DNA of 64,000 bases. It comes from Copromyces sp. CBS 386.78. Its lineage: Eukaryota > Ascomycota > Sordariomycetes > Sordariales > Sordariaceae. A program made the position numbers and the translations under genes. The stretch covers positions 28,274-92,273 of the forward strand of contig MU839237.1 of assembly GCA_030685235.1 (NCBI GenBank), in the 5' to 3' direction. Every line of letters begins with the position of its first letter. Positions within the stretch are counted from its first letter, which is position 1. The notes under the pieces are model-generated. The model worked only from the letters and a program-made list of their open reading frames with translations, was not told the origin of the DNA and ran no database searches. Of this stretch, positions 1 to 13,751 are shown piece by piece.

Positions 1-1585
1 TAAAATAAATCTTTTAATAAGTGAATAATTTCGTTATTAAAAGAAACAATTCTCTTTTCTTCGACGACGAAACCTCTTAACCTTATAATATCGTAATAAT
101 ATTATAAGACTCTTCCCTTTTATTAATCCTTTTTATTTTTTTTATTACTTTATTATATTATAAGTTAACTATTATCTAAAATATAATTCTTATCAGCTTC
201 GTCAATAATATTAATATTATTACAGTAATTAAAATTACTAAGGAAAATTATCGGACATTCTAAATAATATAGGATATTTATTTAAATTAAGTAGTTGAAA
301 GAAGAATAGAATTCGAAGTAAGTAAAATAAAATTTATATATTTTATACGGATAAGGGAATTAAGAATAGAAATTCTTTAAACTAGGAGAGTCGTACTTAA
401 ATTAATAGAATCGACTAAATTCCTTAAAATTTAGTTAAATTAGAAATTTAATTACTAAATATACGTAGAAGTAGTAAAAAAGAAGATAGCTACGTAGACG
501 AACGTATTAATACAACTAGCGGCGAAAATTTAAAGTTATTCTTTTATACGAGCGAAGGAAATTTATATTAAATATATTCAGAGTACGATTATATACGTAA
601 TATTGGCCTTTTATTAGCCGACTAAAATATATAGTAAATTACGAAGGATAGTAATTAAATTAATTAAATACTAAATTAAATATTTAAAAATTATTACTTG
701 GGCGTATAAAATTATATTAATAAAGAATTTAAAAATAGGAATTTTTTATCTACTGTTCAATTTTTATTTTAATAAATAGATTAAGGCTTTCGGAAAACAA
801 TTTACCCATACGAATTAAAAAGGGTTTATCTAAGGGATTATAATTTAAGTAATTAATTATATTTAAATAAGAAGGGTAAAAGATCGGTTATCCGCCGATA
901 AATTAGAAAGCGGTACTACTAAAGTTAAGTGGGTTGAAGAATAGGTACCGACAGAAAATTTTCTAGCGATTATAGTAAGTCCGCCCCTAGTAATAGAAGT
1001 ATTACTACCCCCATTATAAGTATTAAAACTAACTACTACGAATTATAAAGGGTATTTAGAAGAAGTAATAATAAAAGAATAAATATTATGATATAATTAT
1101 TAATTAGCGGTAGCAATAATTAAATTAAACCGACAATACGAATTTACTATCGCTAACTTCAATCTAAAATTTAATAATAATATTATAAAACGGTATATAA
1201 TTAATATAAAGCGAAAAAGGAAGGAAATTTAATAACCGGAAAATGATAATAAATAATACTTATTACTTAAAGCGAAGAATTCCCTTTTTACCTAAGTAAG
1301 GATAAAAATTATCGGCATCCAATCTTTCCTCTTTTAAAAGAAAGTCCTAAATATTATAATACGAATTTGCTCTTACGGAATAAGTAAAGAAATTTTTGCA
1401 TACATTGTCTTAAATTATTTACGGATAGCCGACTATTAAATAACAGCGACCAATTAGCCGTAAATAAAAGAAGAATTTTAAATTTATTTAGACGACGGAA
1501 CCCGAATTAAAAGAATTTTTTTATAAGTATTATAATTTAATAAATTAAACGAATATTATTTAATAATTAAATTAAAGGGAGAATA

Positions 1586-2234
1586 ATAATAATAATAGTC
1601 TTATTCCCTATACTACTTATTTATAGCGCCTTATTAGTATAGGGTACTTCTCCTAGTTCTCTGAAGGAAACCGTACGGCGATAAACGCCGTCGGATGAAA
1701 ACCGTTAACTCTTTTCGGTTGCGAATAAATCGCGCTTACCCTATTTCGATTCTATTTATAACAATATTTACCTACCGCCCTAATAAATAAACTACTTCCC
1801 TTTTACTACCTTCGATCTAATATTAAAATAATTAAAATATTATTTTTATACGCCGCTCCTTCCTCCTAAACCGCTTATAATAATCGTCCCTTCCGTATTA
1901 TTTACCTTTATTCCCGCTTCGTTATTATCCTTTAAATTCCTACGATTCTATTAAAGTTTATATAAGCGTAAAGGCCCCTTCCTTCCTTCTATAAGAATTC
2001 TTCCCCGCCGCCATCTTTCGAACTTCCCCTTCTTCCTTATTTAACTAATTTTTAAAATAGCGTCCTCTTTTATTAGCCGTACTCCCGACCGTTTTCCTAA
2101 CCGTATATTTAACCCTTTAAGCCTCGTAATTCGCATTGATTACGGTACCGTTGAGCGCGGTGTTGACCTCGTCCGTATAATGGACACCCCGTCCCTTAAG
2201 CTCCCCCGTTCCCCTGCGCCCCCCTCTTCCCCGG
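1586..2234 (-). mobile_element. 5'-truncated LINE insertion in copy A
   Basis: The element begins on the plus strand with the (AAT)n tail and runs in reverse LINE orientation for 649 bp, to its truncated 5' end. The TSD TAAAGGGAGAATA is at 1573-1585 and 2235-2247, and the host LINE sequence is continuous when one copy is removed. The last ~130 bp (2100-2234, the 5' end) keep high GC and CpA/TpG, whereas the tail end is heavily RIP-mutated. Confidence 0.9.
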
Positions 2235-2998
2235 TAAAGGGAGAATAGTATAATAAATTCGTATAATATTTTTAAATATATTTAATTATAATATTAGAAT
2301 AAGAAAGTACAGGAAAAATAGGAAAAGGAAGAATTAAATTATATTAACTATAATAATTACCTAACTACAAAGGCAGTATTAAAATAACTAATTAATATTT
2401 ATTCGCGGGCGAAGAATTTACAAAGTATATTAAATATTAATTCTTAATTCTTAATAATTTTACAACGCTATTAAACCTAATCTTCGTTAATAGGGGGGGG
2501 GCTAATAATGTTATTCACTAATATCGGGGAATTAATATTAATACTTCCTCTATTAGAACCGAAAATAAGAATAGAAGGACAATTAGCCAAAAATATTTCG
2601 CAATATCTTTTATACTAATAATTTTCGACCTTTATATTATAGTAATAAGGGAGGACGTTAGGGTCGTACGGGAGATTATCTTCGGTTAAACGTTTATATA
2701 CGTTTTTAAAGAAATCGATATAAATATTATAAAAAGGACGGATTAAAGGATTAAAATCGTTCTAAGAGCGGGATAAAGTAATAATTATAGCCTAAATAAC
2801 GTTATATTTATTATAATAACCCAACGGAATATCTAATATATATTTCGTATTAGTAATAGAATAAATAGTATTCTACTTACCGGCGTTTCGAAAAACGTTA
2901 GAGAAGAAAACGAAAAAAAGATTACGGGAAGAAATTTATTCTTAATATTAATATAGTAAATATATTTTATAAAGAGCGTATAAATTATAATTATATTA

Positions 2999-3529
2999 GA
3001 GAAAGTCTTTTCGGACTGTAGGGAAAGTCTTCAGAGACTGTAGCCCCACCCTTCCCGCGCGCTAAAGCACGCTAATGCACCCCAAATTTTTTGAGCTAAT
3101 CAAATCGCTCGCATCCATTCTAAATCTACACACTCTTATTCTTAGCGTCAACAAACCGTACCGCGCCCGCCAAGCCCCCAGATTTCAACCCATTGACAGC
3201 CCGCTGACAATCGCTAACAGCCGTTAAGATTCGTAACAGTCGCTAATAATCAATCGCTGACAGCCGTTGAGACTCGTGATAGTCGCTAGCAATCACTAAC
3301 AGCCGTTGAGACTCGTAACAGTCGCTGACAATCGCTAACAGCCGTAACAGTTGCTGGTAATCGTGACAGTCGCTGCCAAGACGAGTGTGGAGATTAAAAT
3401 GGATGCAAGCGATTTAATTGGTTCAAAAATTTTGGTGTGCATTAGCGCGCGGGAAGGGTAGGGCGAGGGTGTAAGTGGGTGGGGCTACAGTCTCTAAAGA
3501 CTTTCTCTACAGTCCGAAAAGACATTCTC
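2999..3529. mobile_element. Foldback MITE with 8-bp TSD (GAGAAA family)
   Basis: The 531-bp element has long terminal inverted repeats starting GAGAAAGTCTTTTCGGACTG, with about 160 bp recognisably inverted. It is flanked by the 8-bp direct repeat TTATATTA (2991-2998 and 3530-3537). The interior holds a minisatellite. Composition is normal, unlike the host LINE, which is continuous on both sides. An 8-bp TSD is typical of hAT-superfamily non-autonomous elements, but the TIR is not one I recognise. It has no coding capacity. Confidence 0.85.
3190..3370. repeat. Minisatellite inside the MITE
   Basis: Imperfect tandem units built on CGCTGACAGCCGTTGAGACT followed by CGTRAYAGT are repeated about three to four times, with shorter CGCTRRCAAT pieces between them. 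The repeat forms the loop between the MITE arms and shows little RIP. Confidence 0.7.
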
Positions 3530-4561
3530 TTATATTAAAGGATAGGGTATTATAAATATAATTAGTAAATTTTATACTATAATAGAAATAAAGAATAAAA
3601 TAGACGGCGCTAATTAATATAGTTAATAAGGAGGAGGGGAGGCGAATGTAAGGATAAAGAAGATTTACCGGCCGGGGGGAAAGTTAAAAGCGGAGTTAGA
3701 AATTAATATTTAAATGAAGGATTAGAATTTAGGCGCTAAGGTAAAAAGGGGCGCGGAAGAACGGAAGAATTTAAAGGATAAAGAATTTATTATACGGACG
3801 AAGTCGATATTACGTTTAATAGTACTATAATTAATATAAATTATGAAATTTAAGGGATTAAATATACGGTTAGGAAAATAGTTAAGAGTACGGCTAGTAG
3901 AAGAAAATACTATTTTGAAAGTTAGTTAAATAAGGAAAAAAGGGAAATTCGAAAAATAGTAGCGGGAAAGAATTTATATAGAAAGAAGGAAGGGGCCTTT
4001 ACGCTTATATAAATTTTAATAAAATTGTATGAATTTAAAAAATAACGACGAAGTAAGAATAAAGGTAAATAATAAGGAAGGGACGGTTATTATAAGTAGT
4101 TTAGGAGGAAGGAACGGCGTATAAGAGCGGTATTTCGATTATTCTAATATGAAATCGAAAGCGGTAGAGGGGAAATAATTTATTTATTAAAGTAGTAAAT
4201 AAATACCGCTATAAATAGAATCGAAATAGAGCAGGCGTAATTTATTCGCAATTAAAAGGAATTAGCGGTTTTTATCCGACAGCGCTTATCGCCGTACAGT
4301 TTCCTCTAGAGAACTAAGAGAAGTACCCTATGCTAATAAAGCGCTATAGATAAGTAGCATAGGGAATAAGACTATTATTATTATTATTATTATTATTAAG
4401 AAAATTATCCCTTCTAATTACAAACGTTAATTTACTATTAAAGGGGCCTAAATCGCCGCCAAATTTATTATATACTCGAATAATAATATAAAATAAGCCG
4501 TCGAAAATATTTTATAAGAGAATTTATATAAAGTAATTTATATAATTATTAAAATAATAAT

Positions 4562-4793
4562 TGTAAGGGGTGCAGCACAGTTGGCACAAGTGCTGGCCTA
4601 ACGATCGATAAAGTTCTACGAGGAAAGAAAGAAGGGAAGGGAGCCTATAGGGCAGGCGAACTAGCCAATTATCCTTTTTAAAGGACGTACGGTGTACGGG
4701 CTAAAGGGGTTTACCGGCATAGTAGGGTTGCCGGTACGGCAATTCGCCTGGCGATTGCCAAGTACGTCAACTACGGGCATTAGCCCTATAATA
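4562..4793 (-). repeat. Gypsy1 3' LTR
   Basis: This 232-bp LTR is bounded by TG and TA (the latter from CA by RIP). It aligns over its whole length with 13752-13982. It carries more C-to-T changes than the right LTR, for example ATAATA where the other ends ATGACA. Confidence 0.92.
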
Positions 4794-4815
4794 TTAGCCC
4801 CCCCCTTCTCCTCCA
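4794..4815 (-). other. Gypsy1 polypurine tract
   Basis: Read on the minus strand this is GGAGGAGAAGGGGGGGGC directly upstream of the 3' LTR, the expected primer site for plus-strand DNA synthesis. It fixes the element's orientation. Confidence 0.8.
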
Positions 4816-5364
4816 ATTAAACAACTAAATATATAAGCGTAACCCATTACATATATCCCAAATATTAAACGATAAGCCCCCTCTAATAGCACGCCTATTT
4901 ATTTTAACCGTAAAATTCCTCCCTCTTTCTCCCTCCTTCTCTTCTTCCCTTCTATAACTATTATTATATCACATTATAAATATACCCCCCCCTATTACTT
5001 AACCTTCTAATACAATTATTATAATCGTCCCCCCCCTTTTTCGTTACTTCTTCCTTTTATCCGCCGTCGTACTCCCGCAATTACTATTACGCCGCTTATT
5101 AATTTTACCCCGCCCTTACATCTACCCGCTAACCTCCTAATCCAATTTATTACAACTATTAAAATATTTAACTTTACCCCCAACCCTAATATAATATAGG
5201 ACTTCTTAGAGTTCTAATAATTTCGTTATATATAATAGTAGTTACAATTATCTTTATCGTCTCCTGCGGCGCCAACTCTTTCCCCGGCGCTCTACCGCCG
5301 CACTATCCCTAAGCCGGTCTAAGCCCGCCCGAATACTACTACTATTAAAATCGGTAGAGAGACT

Positions 5365-6376
5365 ACTACTAAAACCGCTATTACCGCCGCCGTCGCCGCT
5401 ATTACCGCCCTACTTTTAAATTAATACGTATACTACCTAACTAATAAATATAATTATATTGCCCTTACTGCTAAAAATACGGCTATTATATATTTAACGT
5501 ATTAATATACTAAAAAACCTTATAAACCAACGTTAAAATAGGTTTAAAAATTCTTTACTATTTAATATATAGTTAAATATATTCTAAATCCTAAACGCGA
5601 ACTATTTATCGCCGCTTTTAAAATACTTAATTATTTAATAGTTATAAAAGAAGCCGAAAATATTAGTATCCCTACGTAAATTTCTCCCTTCCTACTTAAT
5701 CCGTTCCTATATTTACTATTTCTATTAATAATTTTTAAATTCGAATTAGGTTCGAATTTATTATAACCTGCTAATAATCCCCTTTTACTAAATTCGAAGG
5801 TCTATTATTTTCCCTAATCGCCGAAGTCTAAATTTTTAAAAATTAAGTAACTAAATTTATTAAACTTAAGGGGAAGGTAGCGGCTTTTAAAGAACGTATA
5901 GGGTTTATTAAATAGGTTGTTAACGCCGCTGTCTAGTACAATTTCAATAATATAGTAATTATTTACAACGATTAAAAAAAGCGCAAGGAAAGAGCCGCCG
6001 CCGCTATTACCTCTTCCCCTACTCCCGCTACTACTATTCCCGCCGCCCCTACTACCGCCTCCCCTACCCCTACTACTATTACTCCTACTACTCCTACTAC
6101 TATTATTAAATCCTCCGCCGCTCCTAAACGCCGGGCGCGTACCTACAATAGCGCCGCCACTAAACGGTTTAAAAAAACCTTAAACCTTAATAAACTTTCG
6201 TAATAGGATATTATTTATTTACCCTTTAATATTCGCCCGTCCAATAGAATCCGCCTACTACTATCCTTACTCTCCCCGCCCCGTACTAAAAATATTCACC
6301 CTACCCCGTACAACCTATACGCTATTACCAATATAAATATAATTAAAAAAAAGAAAATAAAAATTAACATTAACTA
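5365..6376 (+). pseudogene. Possible extra ORF antisense to Gypsy1 pol
   Basis: This segment lies between the end of pol (chromodomain tail near 6460) and the 3' LTR. On the plus strand, opposite to pol, 5994-6376 reads as an Ala/Thr/Pro-rich stretch followed by a basic segment (K-R-R-A-R, then K-R-F-K-K) and ends near 6376. A second open block at 5365-5700 is in another frame, so there would be an indel or intron. Stops inside the blocks are TAA/TAG only, which is weak evidence in RIP DNA. No family recognised. It could also be non-coding 3' sequence. Confidence 0.35.
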
Positions 6377-6449
6377 AATTATAAAAAACTTATTAAAAAA
6401 CAATATTATAAAGGATATTTAATATTTTTAAAGCTTTACCCTAATTAAT

Positions 6450-9400
6450 TTTAAACTTCTTCTAATACTACGAACCGATTCTTTTTCTATAACTCCGTAA
6501 CTAATTAACTTTACTCCGCTCGTAAGGTTTTCTAGGGGAAAGTTTTTAACCTATTGGTTAACCGGCCCATTATTAATATCCGCTATTCCGTATTTACCTT
6601 CGAACTCGTTAAATACCTTCGTTTCTTTAAACTCTTCTAAAAGTTCTTAAATAAAATTATAATACCCTTTCTACTTAACCAAAACTTCCCTAATCGGTCC
6701 CCCTCGCCTACGGTTAATAAATATATAGAAGATCTCCTCTATTTACTATTTAAATTCTCTTTCTACCTCTATAACTAATAGCTAATCGTTAGTAACTCTC
6801 TATCCTAATAGCGAATTTCGGGCGGTACGTCGTAGAAAATCTACGTAAAAGACGTTATAAATAATTCGAAGAAGGTTAGAAAGCTCTATAACGTATAGAA
6901 ATAGGACTTTCGAAATTATATACTTCGTATACAACCAATTTAATTTCTTCTTAGGGCAGTTAATACTATATGTCTTAAAATTAAGCCAGACTTTATCCCC
7001 GATTTAAAAACATTCGATTAATTAATAATATTAATTAACGAACTTTTCTTATTATTAAACAGCTATTACTATAGTAATTTAATATAAATCTATAATTTAC
7101 TATAACTTTTTAACGAATTAATAAGCTCGCTTTTCGGAAGAGAGGAACGGGGGTCCGCTTGTAGGCTCCTCGACAATAAAAACCGGTAATTTTACATCGA
7201 ATCCGTAAGTAATAAAGAAGGGGCTTATACTAATTAAAGTATTAATACGGTTATTAATAATTAATTAAGTTATTAAATACTATTTATCCTAATTATTTTA
7301 AATATAATTAACGACTATTCGAAGGTAAGCGTAAATTTCTTAATTTATCTACTTAAAGCTACTATCGGTTTAAGGGTAATAAATAATATTAAGAAACCGT
7401 TTAATATTAAAAAGTTTATAGAACTTCGCCTAAAAACGGTTCGTCCAATTAGAACCGCAATCGTTAACAATAAATCTAAAAATACTATAATACTTAACAA
7501 AATATTATAAAAACCGTTCTATATAAAATTTAGCGTCTATAGATAATATCGGTTTAAGGATAATATTTTTACTAAGCCGGTCTTTAATAACCTAAAGATA
7601 AATATTATTATTCGAATTTAGGAAATTTATAATAAAATCTATTTAAATTTCTCTATTGAATTATTCTAAGATTAGTAGTAGTTATAAGAAACTTCGTTTT
7701 TACTTTCTCCAAACCTTTATAAAATTATAAATATAATAATTATAAAAGAATTATCGAATATAAAACCCTTAAGAGCAGCTAATAAAAATATTAAATAAAT
7801 ACCGCTATAATACCTTCTCTTCCTAAATAACCGAAAAGTTAAGAGTCGTAAATAGCCTAAATAAGAATTATATAGAAGGTATTAAATTATTAGAATTAAT
7901 TTATAAGGTTAATAAAATCGGATTCAATATAGATAGGCGCTCTAAGAATTTAAAAGCGGCCCTAATAGTAAAGTCGACCGCGGGAATTAATATTATAGTC
8001 GGTAATTTATATTTTAAATTTTAAAGAGGGGTCAAAATACTATTCGTTATTTTAAACTACTATTTTAATTTACTAATATAAAAAGTTTTTAAGGGCCGTT
8101 TAATTTTAAATTTATTATAAATCCGGATTTTTAAATACTTTTATACCTTCCCTCCTTACGTAAATAACCTAGGAAGTAGAAATATAAAGTAAGTTATAAA
8201 ATTTAAGAGCGGAATCCGGTATTATTTATAAATTACAGGATTTAAGGTCCCGTTCAGTAGGTATATTTTATTTTTAATAAAATAAACCGTCGGGGACTAC
8301 CCTTTCCTTACCTAACTAGTATTTAATATTAAAGGTAAACTATAATAAATATTCGGCCTAGCAAGCTTACCGTTTAAGAGCCGCTATATCTTTATAAAAT
8401 ATTCTAAATTCGAATTGTTAATAAAGATAGTAAAGGATTTACAATTGCACAATTCGGCTAATTATTATTCAAAATAATTAATAATCGTAAGTATTTCCTT
8501 ATTATAAATAAAGTAATTCTATTCTATAGCGCTTAATTTCCGCGAATAATAATTAATAATAGCCCGCTTATTAAATTTATTAACTTTTTATAAAATAATT
8601 CCGCCCAACGCAAAGCTATTATAATTTATTTCTAAGAATATCTTCCTATCGGACGACGACGAGCAGTACCCATTACCCAAGGCGAAGAGTTCCCTTCTTA
8701 CCCAGGCAAGGACGGAAGTTATAGGCCTCCGGTCCTTCCTCTTCCGGAGGAAGGTTCCGGACATTATAACGCCAATCTATTCTTGCGGTGCGGGCAAAGA
8801 AACCTTTATGTACATCGTCCTAGACTATTTACGGATAGCCGACTATTGGATAACGGTAACCGACTGGCCGTAGACGAAAGAAGAGTTTTAAGTTTATTTG
8901 GACGACGGAACCCGAGCTAAGAGAATCCTTTTGTAGGTATTACGGCTTAGTAGGTTGAACGAATACCGTTTGGTAGTCGTATTGGAGGGAGAGTAGCGCG
9001 ATAAATTTGCGCGGTATTCGTAAATACGTTCGATTACAATACTAAAATAAAAGAGTACGGGAGAGACGGGAGGAGGAGGAATTAAATTATACTAATTATA
9101 ATAATTACTTAACTACGAAGGCGGTACTAAAATAATTAATTAACGTTCTTCGCGGGCGAAGAGTTTGCGGAGTATATTAAATATTAATTCCTAATTTTGA
9201 ATAATCTTATAGTACTATTAAATTTAATTTTCGTTAATTGGAAGGGGACCGGTAGGGTTATTAATTATTATTGGGGAATTAATATTAATATTTCCTCTAT
9301 TAAAGCCGAAAATAGGAGTGGTAGGACGATCGGTTAAGAATATTTCGTAATATCCTTTATATTAATAATCTTCGACCTTTATATTCTAATAGCGAGGAAG

Positions 9401-12400
9401 GATATTAGGGTCGTACGGAAGGCTATCTGTAGTTAGGCGCTTATATACGTCCTTAAAGAAATCGATATAAATGCTACAGAAACGACGAATTAAGGGACCG
9501 ATATTATTTTAAGAGTAGGATAAAGTAATAACTACAATTTAAATAGCGTTATACTTATTATAATAACTTAACAGAATATCTAATATATATTTTATATTAA
9601 TAATAGGATAAGTAGCGTTTTATTTACTAGTATTTCGAAGAATATTAGAAAAGAAAACGAAAAGAAAACCGTAGGAGGAAACTTATTCTTAATATTAATA
9701 TAATAAATATATTCCGCGAAGAGCGTATAGAATATAGCTATATTAAAAGACGGAGTATTATAAACGTAGTTGGTAAATTTTAGGCTATAATAAAAGTAAA
9801 AAACGTAATAAATAATATTAATTAATATAATTAGCGGAAAAAAAGGGAAGTAAACGTAAGGATAAAAAGGATTTATCGGCCGGGAGGAAAGTTAAAGGCG
9901 GGGTTAGAAATTAATACCCGAATAAGGATTTAGAGTTCGGGTACTAGATAAGAAGGGGGTATAAAAGAGCGAACGAATTTAAAGGACGAAGAATTTATTA
10001 TATAGATGAAATTAATACTGTATTTAGTAGTATTATAATTAATACGAATCGCAAGGCCTAAAGGGTTAAATATATAGCTAAGAAAATAATTAGGAATATA
10101 GCTAATAGAAGAGGACGCTATCTTAAAAATTAATTAAATAGGGAAGAAAAGAAAGCTCGAAAGATAGCGGCGGAGAAAAATTCTTATATAGAAGGAAAGG
10201 AGGGGCCTTTATACTTATATAAACTTTAATAGAATCGTAAGAGTTTAAAGGATAATAATAAAGTAGGAATAAGGGTAAATAATAGGGAAGGGACGATTAC
10301 TATAGGCGGTTTAAGAGGAAGGAGTAGCGTACGAGAGCGGTATTTCGATTGTTCTAATATTAGATCGAAGGCGGTAAAAGGGAAGTAATTTATTTACTAA
10401 AGCGGTAAGTAAGCACCGCTACAAATAGAATCGAAATAGAGCAGGCGTAATTTATTCGCGACCGAAAGGAGCTGGCGGTTTTTATCCGACGGCGCTTATC
10501 GCCATACAATTTCCTCTAGAAAACTAGGAGAAGTACCCCATGCCAATAAGGCGCTATAAATAAGTAGCATAGGGAATAAGACTATTATTATTATTATCTT
10601 CCTATCGGAATTATATTTTATAAAGATTAGGGCCTTCGTAAATAACGTTTTGAATAATTAAAAGGCATTCTCGTACTCTTTAATTTATTTAAAGGCTACC
10701 CCCTTCCTAATAAATACTATTAACGGGGCTATAACCTTCGAAAACCGGGGTATAAATATCCTATAATAGTTAACGAAGCTAAGGAAATTGCGAACGCCCT
10801 TTTAGGAGTTAAGGGGTAACTATTCGAAAATAACTTTAATTTTCTCGAAGTCGGCTTATATTCCAATATTTACGTAAATAATAAAACTAAAATACTTAAC
10901 CTTCTTAATACTAAACTCGCACTTATCTAAATTTAAATAAAAATTTATATTAAGGAATTTCTTTAGTATTAAATAGACTTTAATTTTATAATCCTCTTTA
11001 GTACCCGAAGTATAAATAAGTATTTTATTTATATAAGCTGTATAAATTTATTAAAATATTTATAAAGGATATAATTAATATATTGTTAGAACGTTACCGG
11101 TATATTAATTAGCCCGAAAGGTACGATTAACTATTCGAATAATTTATATTATATTTAAAATACTATTTTTTATGCCTCTTCTATATTTATCTGAATTTTG
11201 TAGAATATTTATATAATATCGACTTTTATATATTATTTAATTCCCTTTAAAATATAGAACATTTCGCTAATAAGTAGTAAGGGGTAGTAGTCCGCTCGTA
11301 TAATAACATTTAAAGTATAATAATTATAGTAAAAGTGAAATTTACTGTTTAGCTTCCGTACGAAAAGAATTAGGGCTCCCGCTTTTAAACTATTAGCACG
11401 GATAAAGCCTTTATCTAATAAATCTTTAATAATCTTTTTAAAAATTACGAATTCTTTGCGGGTTATATTATAAAGTAGACTGAAAGGGATTAATAATTCC
11501 TTACCGTCTTTATCCTTTTTAATTTTAATCTTATAATTAATTCTAGGACGATAGGGATTAAATTTATCGACTTCTTACTTTATCTATAGGGGAAGAAGGT
11601 TGTAATACTTCTTGAAGATTATCTTCCGGAACTATTCTTTAATATAAATTTTCTTTAGCCGTAAGGCCTTTTTAATATCCTTTAAATTTATAGTATAAAT
11701 AGCCTCTTCTACTTTTCTACCCCTAAACTCCTTTTTAATCCTTCGGATATAGCCTACGAAAGTAGTAGCCGTTATATAAATAACGGACTTAATATCTTTA
11801 ATAAATTCTATATTTAAAATCTATTCTCTACCGATATATAGGATTTAATAGTCTATAATACCTATATATATCTACTTCTCGTAAAGAATAGAATAAATAC
11901 GTATAGCTTTAAACTATAATTTCCTTAAAATAATTGAGAATTCTAATAAAAGGACAACGTAAATATAAATTAAATAAATATAATTATTTACTTCTATTAG
12001 GAAATAAGTAAAACTTTAAATAATAGCCCCTTCTATAGCCGCAGAAGCTCCTTTTATATAATAGGACTTAATAGGGACAATTAGAATCTAAAGGTCTTTA
12101 ATAACTTTTTTACTAATTATAATATAATACTAGCAACCTTTATTAATAAGGATATAGAATAAATTATAATCGTTAATAACGAATAGAATTAACGTAAATT
12201 TTATTTCTAATTGCAAATTTAATTTGAATTCTTCTACCTTATTTAATATATTTTTAAGCTCCGGGGCCCGACTTCACTCCGGAATTACTCTTTTCCTTAT
12301 TTAAAAGCGGAATTTTATTCGTCGTTATCCTTTAAAAGTAGAGGGACTTCGGTAACGGTCGCTTAAATACAAACCCCGCTGTTATTACTATTAGGAAGGA

Positions 12401-13740
12401 TTATAGGTAAGTAAAGGCAATTACTTACCCGATAATTAAAAATTCCGTAACAGAGATATAAGTTATTATCCTTATATTTCTAGCGCTCCTTATTAAAAAC
12501 CTACTTAGTACGTTTAAAGGAAATAGCCGAATTTAAACCGCCTCACCCCTAATTACTACGACCTTTATTAAACGTACTAACTCGAATAGATCCTATAATA
12601 ATATCGCTATTATAATTAAGGGGACGATCGTTAATAGAAGAAAAGGAAAAAGAAAACTATATTTGCTAACGGGAAGTATTAGACCGCTAAATATTAATAT
12701 TAGAAGTAGGAAAGTAAATACTGCTACCCTAGGAGCGCCCTTTCTAAAAATAGAAATATTTATAGTAATCCTCTTTAAATTTAGAAGTCCACTTATATTT
12801 AGCTGCAAAATATTATATTTTAGCTACGTAAATGTAATAATCTTTTAGAAGATTTACTATAAAGAATTTATTATAGAATTTCCGGTTAAAAGTACGGTTA
12901 AAATAAACTAGCTTAGTAAAGCTCTCCTAATTATAGCTACCCGCCTTTAATATTTTATTATCGAAAGTAGCTAAAAAGGTAGTAAAAGGTTCTCTATCCT
13001 TCTAACGTATACGAACTAACTTATCGAAAGTAGTATCCTAATTTTAATAGGAGCCGAAGATAATTTAAATTTAATTAAATAAATTAATTAAGTCTTCTTT
13101 TCTACAAATTATTTTACTAATCTAAAAACCCTCTAGTAGTATTTATTTATCGTTAGGCAAGGTATTAAGGATTTCAGACTAAATAGTATTATAATCAGTA
13201 CGGAAGCCCGCCTTAATATCGGCATTATATATTTAAATAAATCAGTTAAAATAAAATTAGAAGGTATAAAGTTAACCATTCTATTTAAGGAATTCGAAAA
13301 GTTTCCTTCTATAAATAAAAATACTAAAACCGTTACTATTTAAATTAGTAGGGTTTCTAGTAGTAGTAATTAAAGTACCTACTACGGTTCTGCTAGTAGG
13401 AATTGGGTCTATAGGATTAAAATTTAGACGCGGAGTAAAGATTGAGTTAGGGTTAATATTAAAGAGAAGGGATTTAATACGATTATATAAGGTAGTACTA
13501 CTATTTAGTACTCTAATAAAGCCTTTTACAAAGCTATTACTAGTACTTCTAATTAATTACTATTATTCGCCGCTATCTTAAGGGTTATAAAATTACTATT
13601 CGATATCGTTGAAATCTATTTCGCCAAGTCCGACTATAGTATTGATAAATACTGTAAATGCTGCGTTCGATACTACTAATTCCGTTTCGAATCTACTAAT
13701 ATCCGCTATTAAATTTACTATCCGCTTATATAAGTATATA
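6450..13740 (-). pseudogene. Gypsy1 gag-pol, RIP-inactivated
   Basis: Read leftward on the minus strand: gag-like sequence at 13600-12900; reverse transcriptase near 11450-11250, where A-G-A-L-I-L-F-V-R-K and Y-Y-P-L-L-L-I-S stand for the usual A-G-A-P-V-L-F-V-R-K and Y-P-L-P-L-I; the integrase C-terminal module with V-F-Y-V-D-F-L-R-R near 6820-6860; and a chromodomain at about 6770-6600 with V-K-Q-K-G-Y and E-L-L-E-E-F. Chromodomain-bearing integrases target heterochromatin, in line with the setting. LINE G splits the RNase H/integrase part. Dozens of TAA/TAG codons make it non-functional. Confidence 0.85.
8654..10595 (+). mobile_element. LINE G, 5'-truncated, inside Gypsy1 pol
   Basis: The 1942-bp LINE 3' end has an exact 14-bp TSD ATCTTCCTATCGGA (8640-8653, 10596-10609). 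Its first 300 bp are the best-preserved C-terminal LINE sequence in the window: near 8780-8830 a C-S-C-G-A-G-K-E-T block with the His and last Cys replaced by Tyr. This is the zinc-finger motif found at the C-terminus of Tad1 ORF2. RIP increases toward the tail. Confidence 0.93.
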
Positions 13741-13751
13741 GTAGAACCTAA

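Larger units (their letters stand above)
1..4398 (+). mobile_element. Tad1-like LINE copy A, 3' part, RIP-degraded
   Basis: Base 1 corresponds to about base 28866 of the full-length copy at 25231-32052, so the copy starts outside the window. It covers the reverse transcriptase thumb, the RNase H/C-terminal region, the long 3' segment and the (ATT)n tail ending near 4398. It is interrupted by an antisense LINE (1586-2234) and a MITE (2999-3529). Without these, its roughly 3.2 kb matches the expected length. No frame is open: CAA/CAG positions read TAA/TAG throughout. It lies at the 5' edge of LINE F, so it probably inserted into F, whose first ~640 bp would then be left of the window. Confidence 0.85.

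Noticed and set aside
12593..12848. Overlapping 71- and 61-codon frames on both strands in Gypsy1.
   Set aside because: They lie in the decayed gag/pol region and match no gene; AT-rich composition alone explains them.
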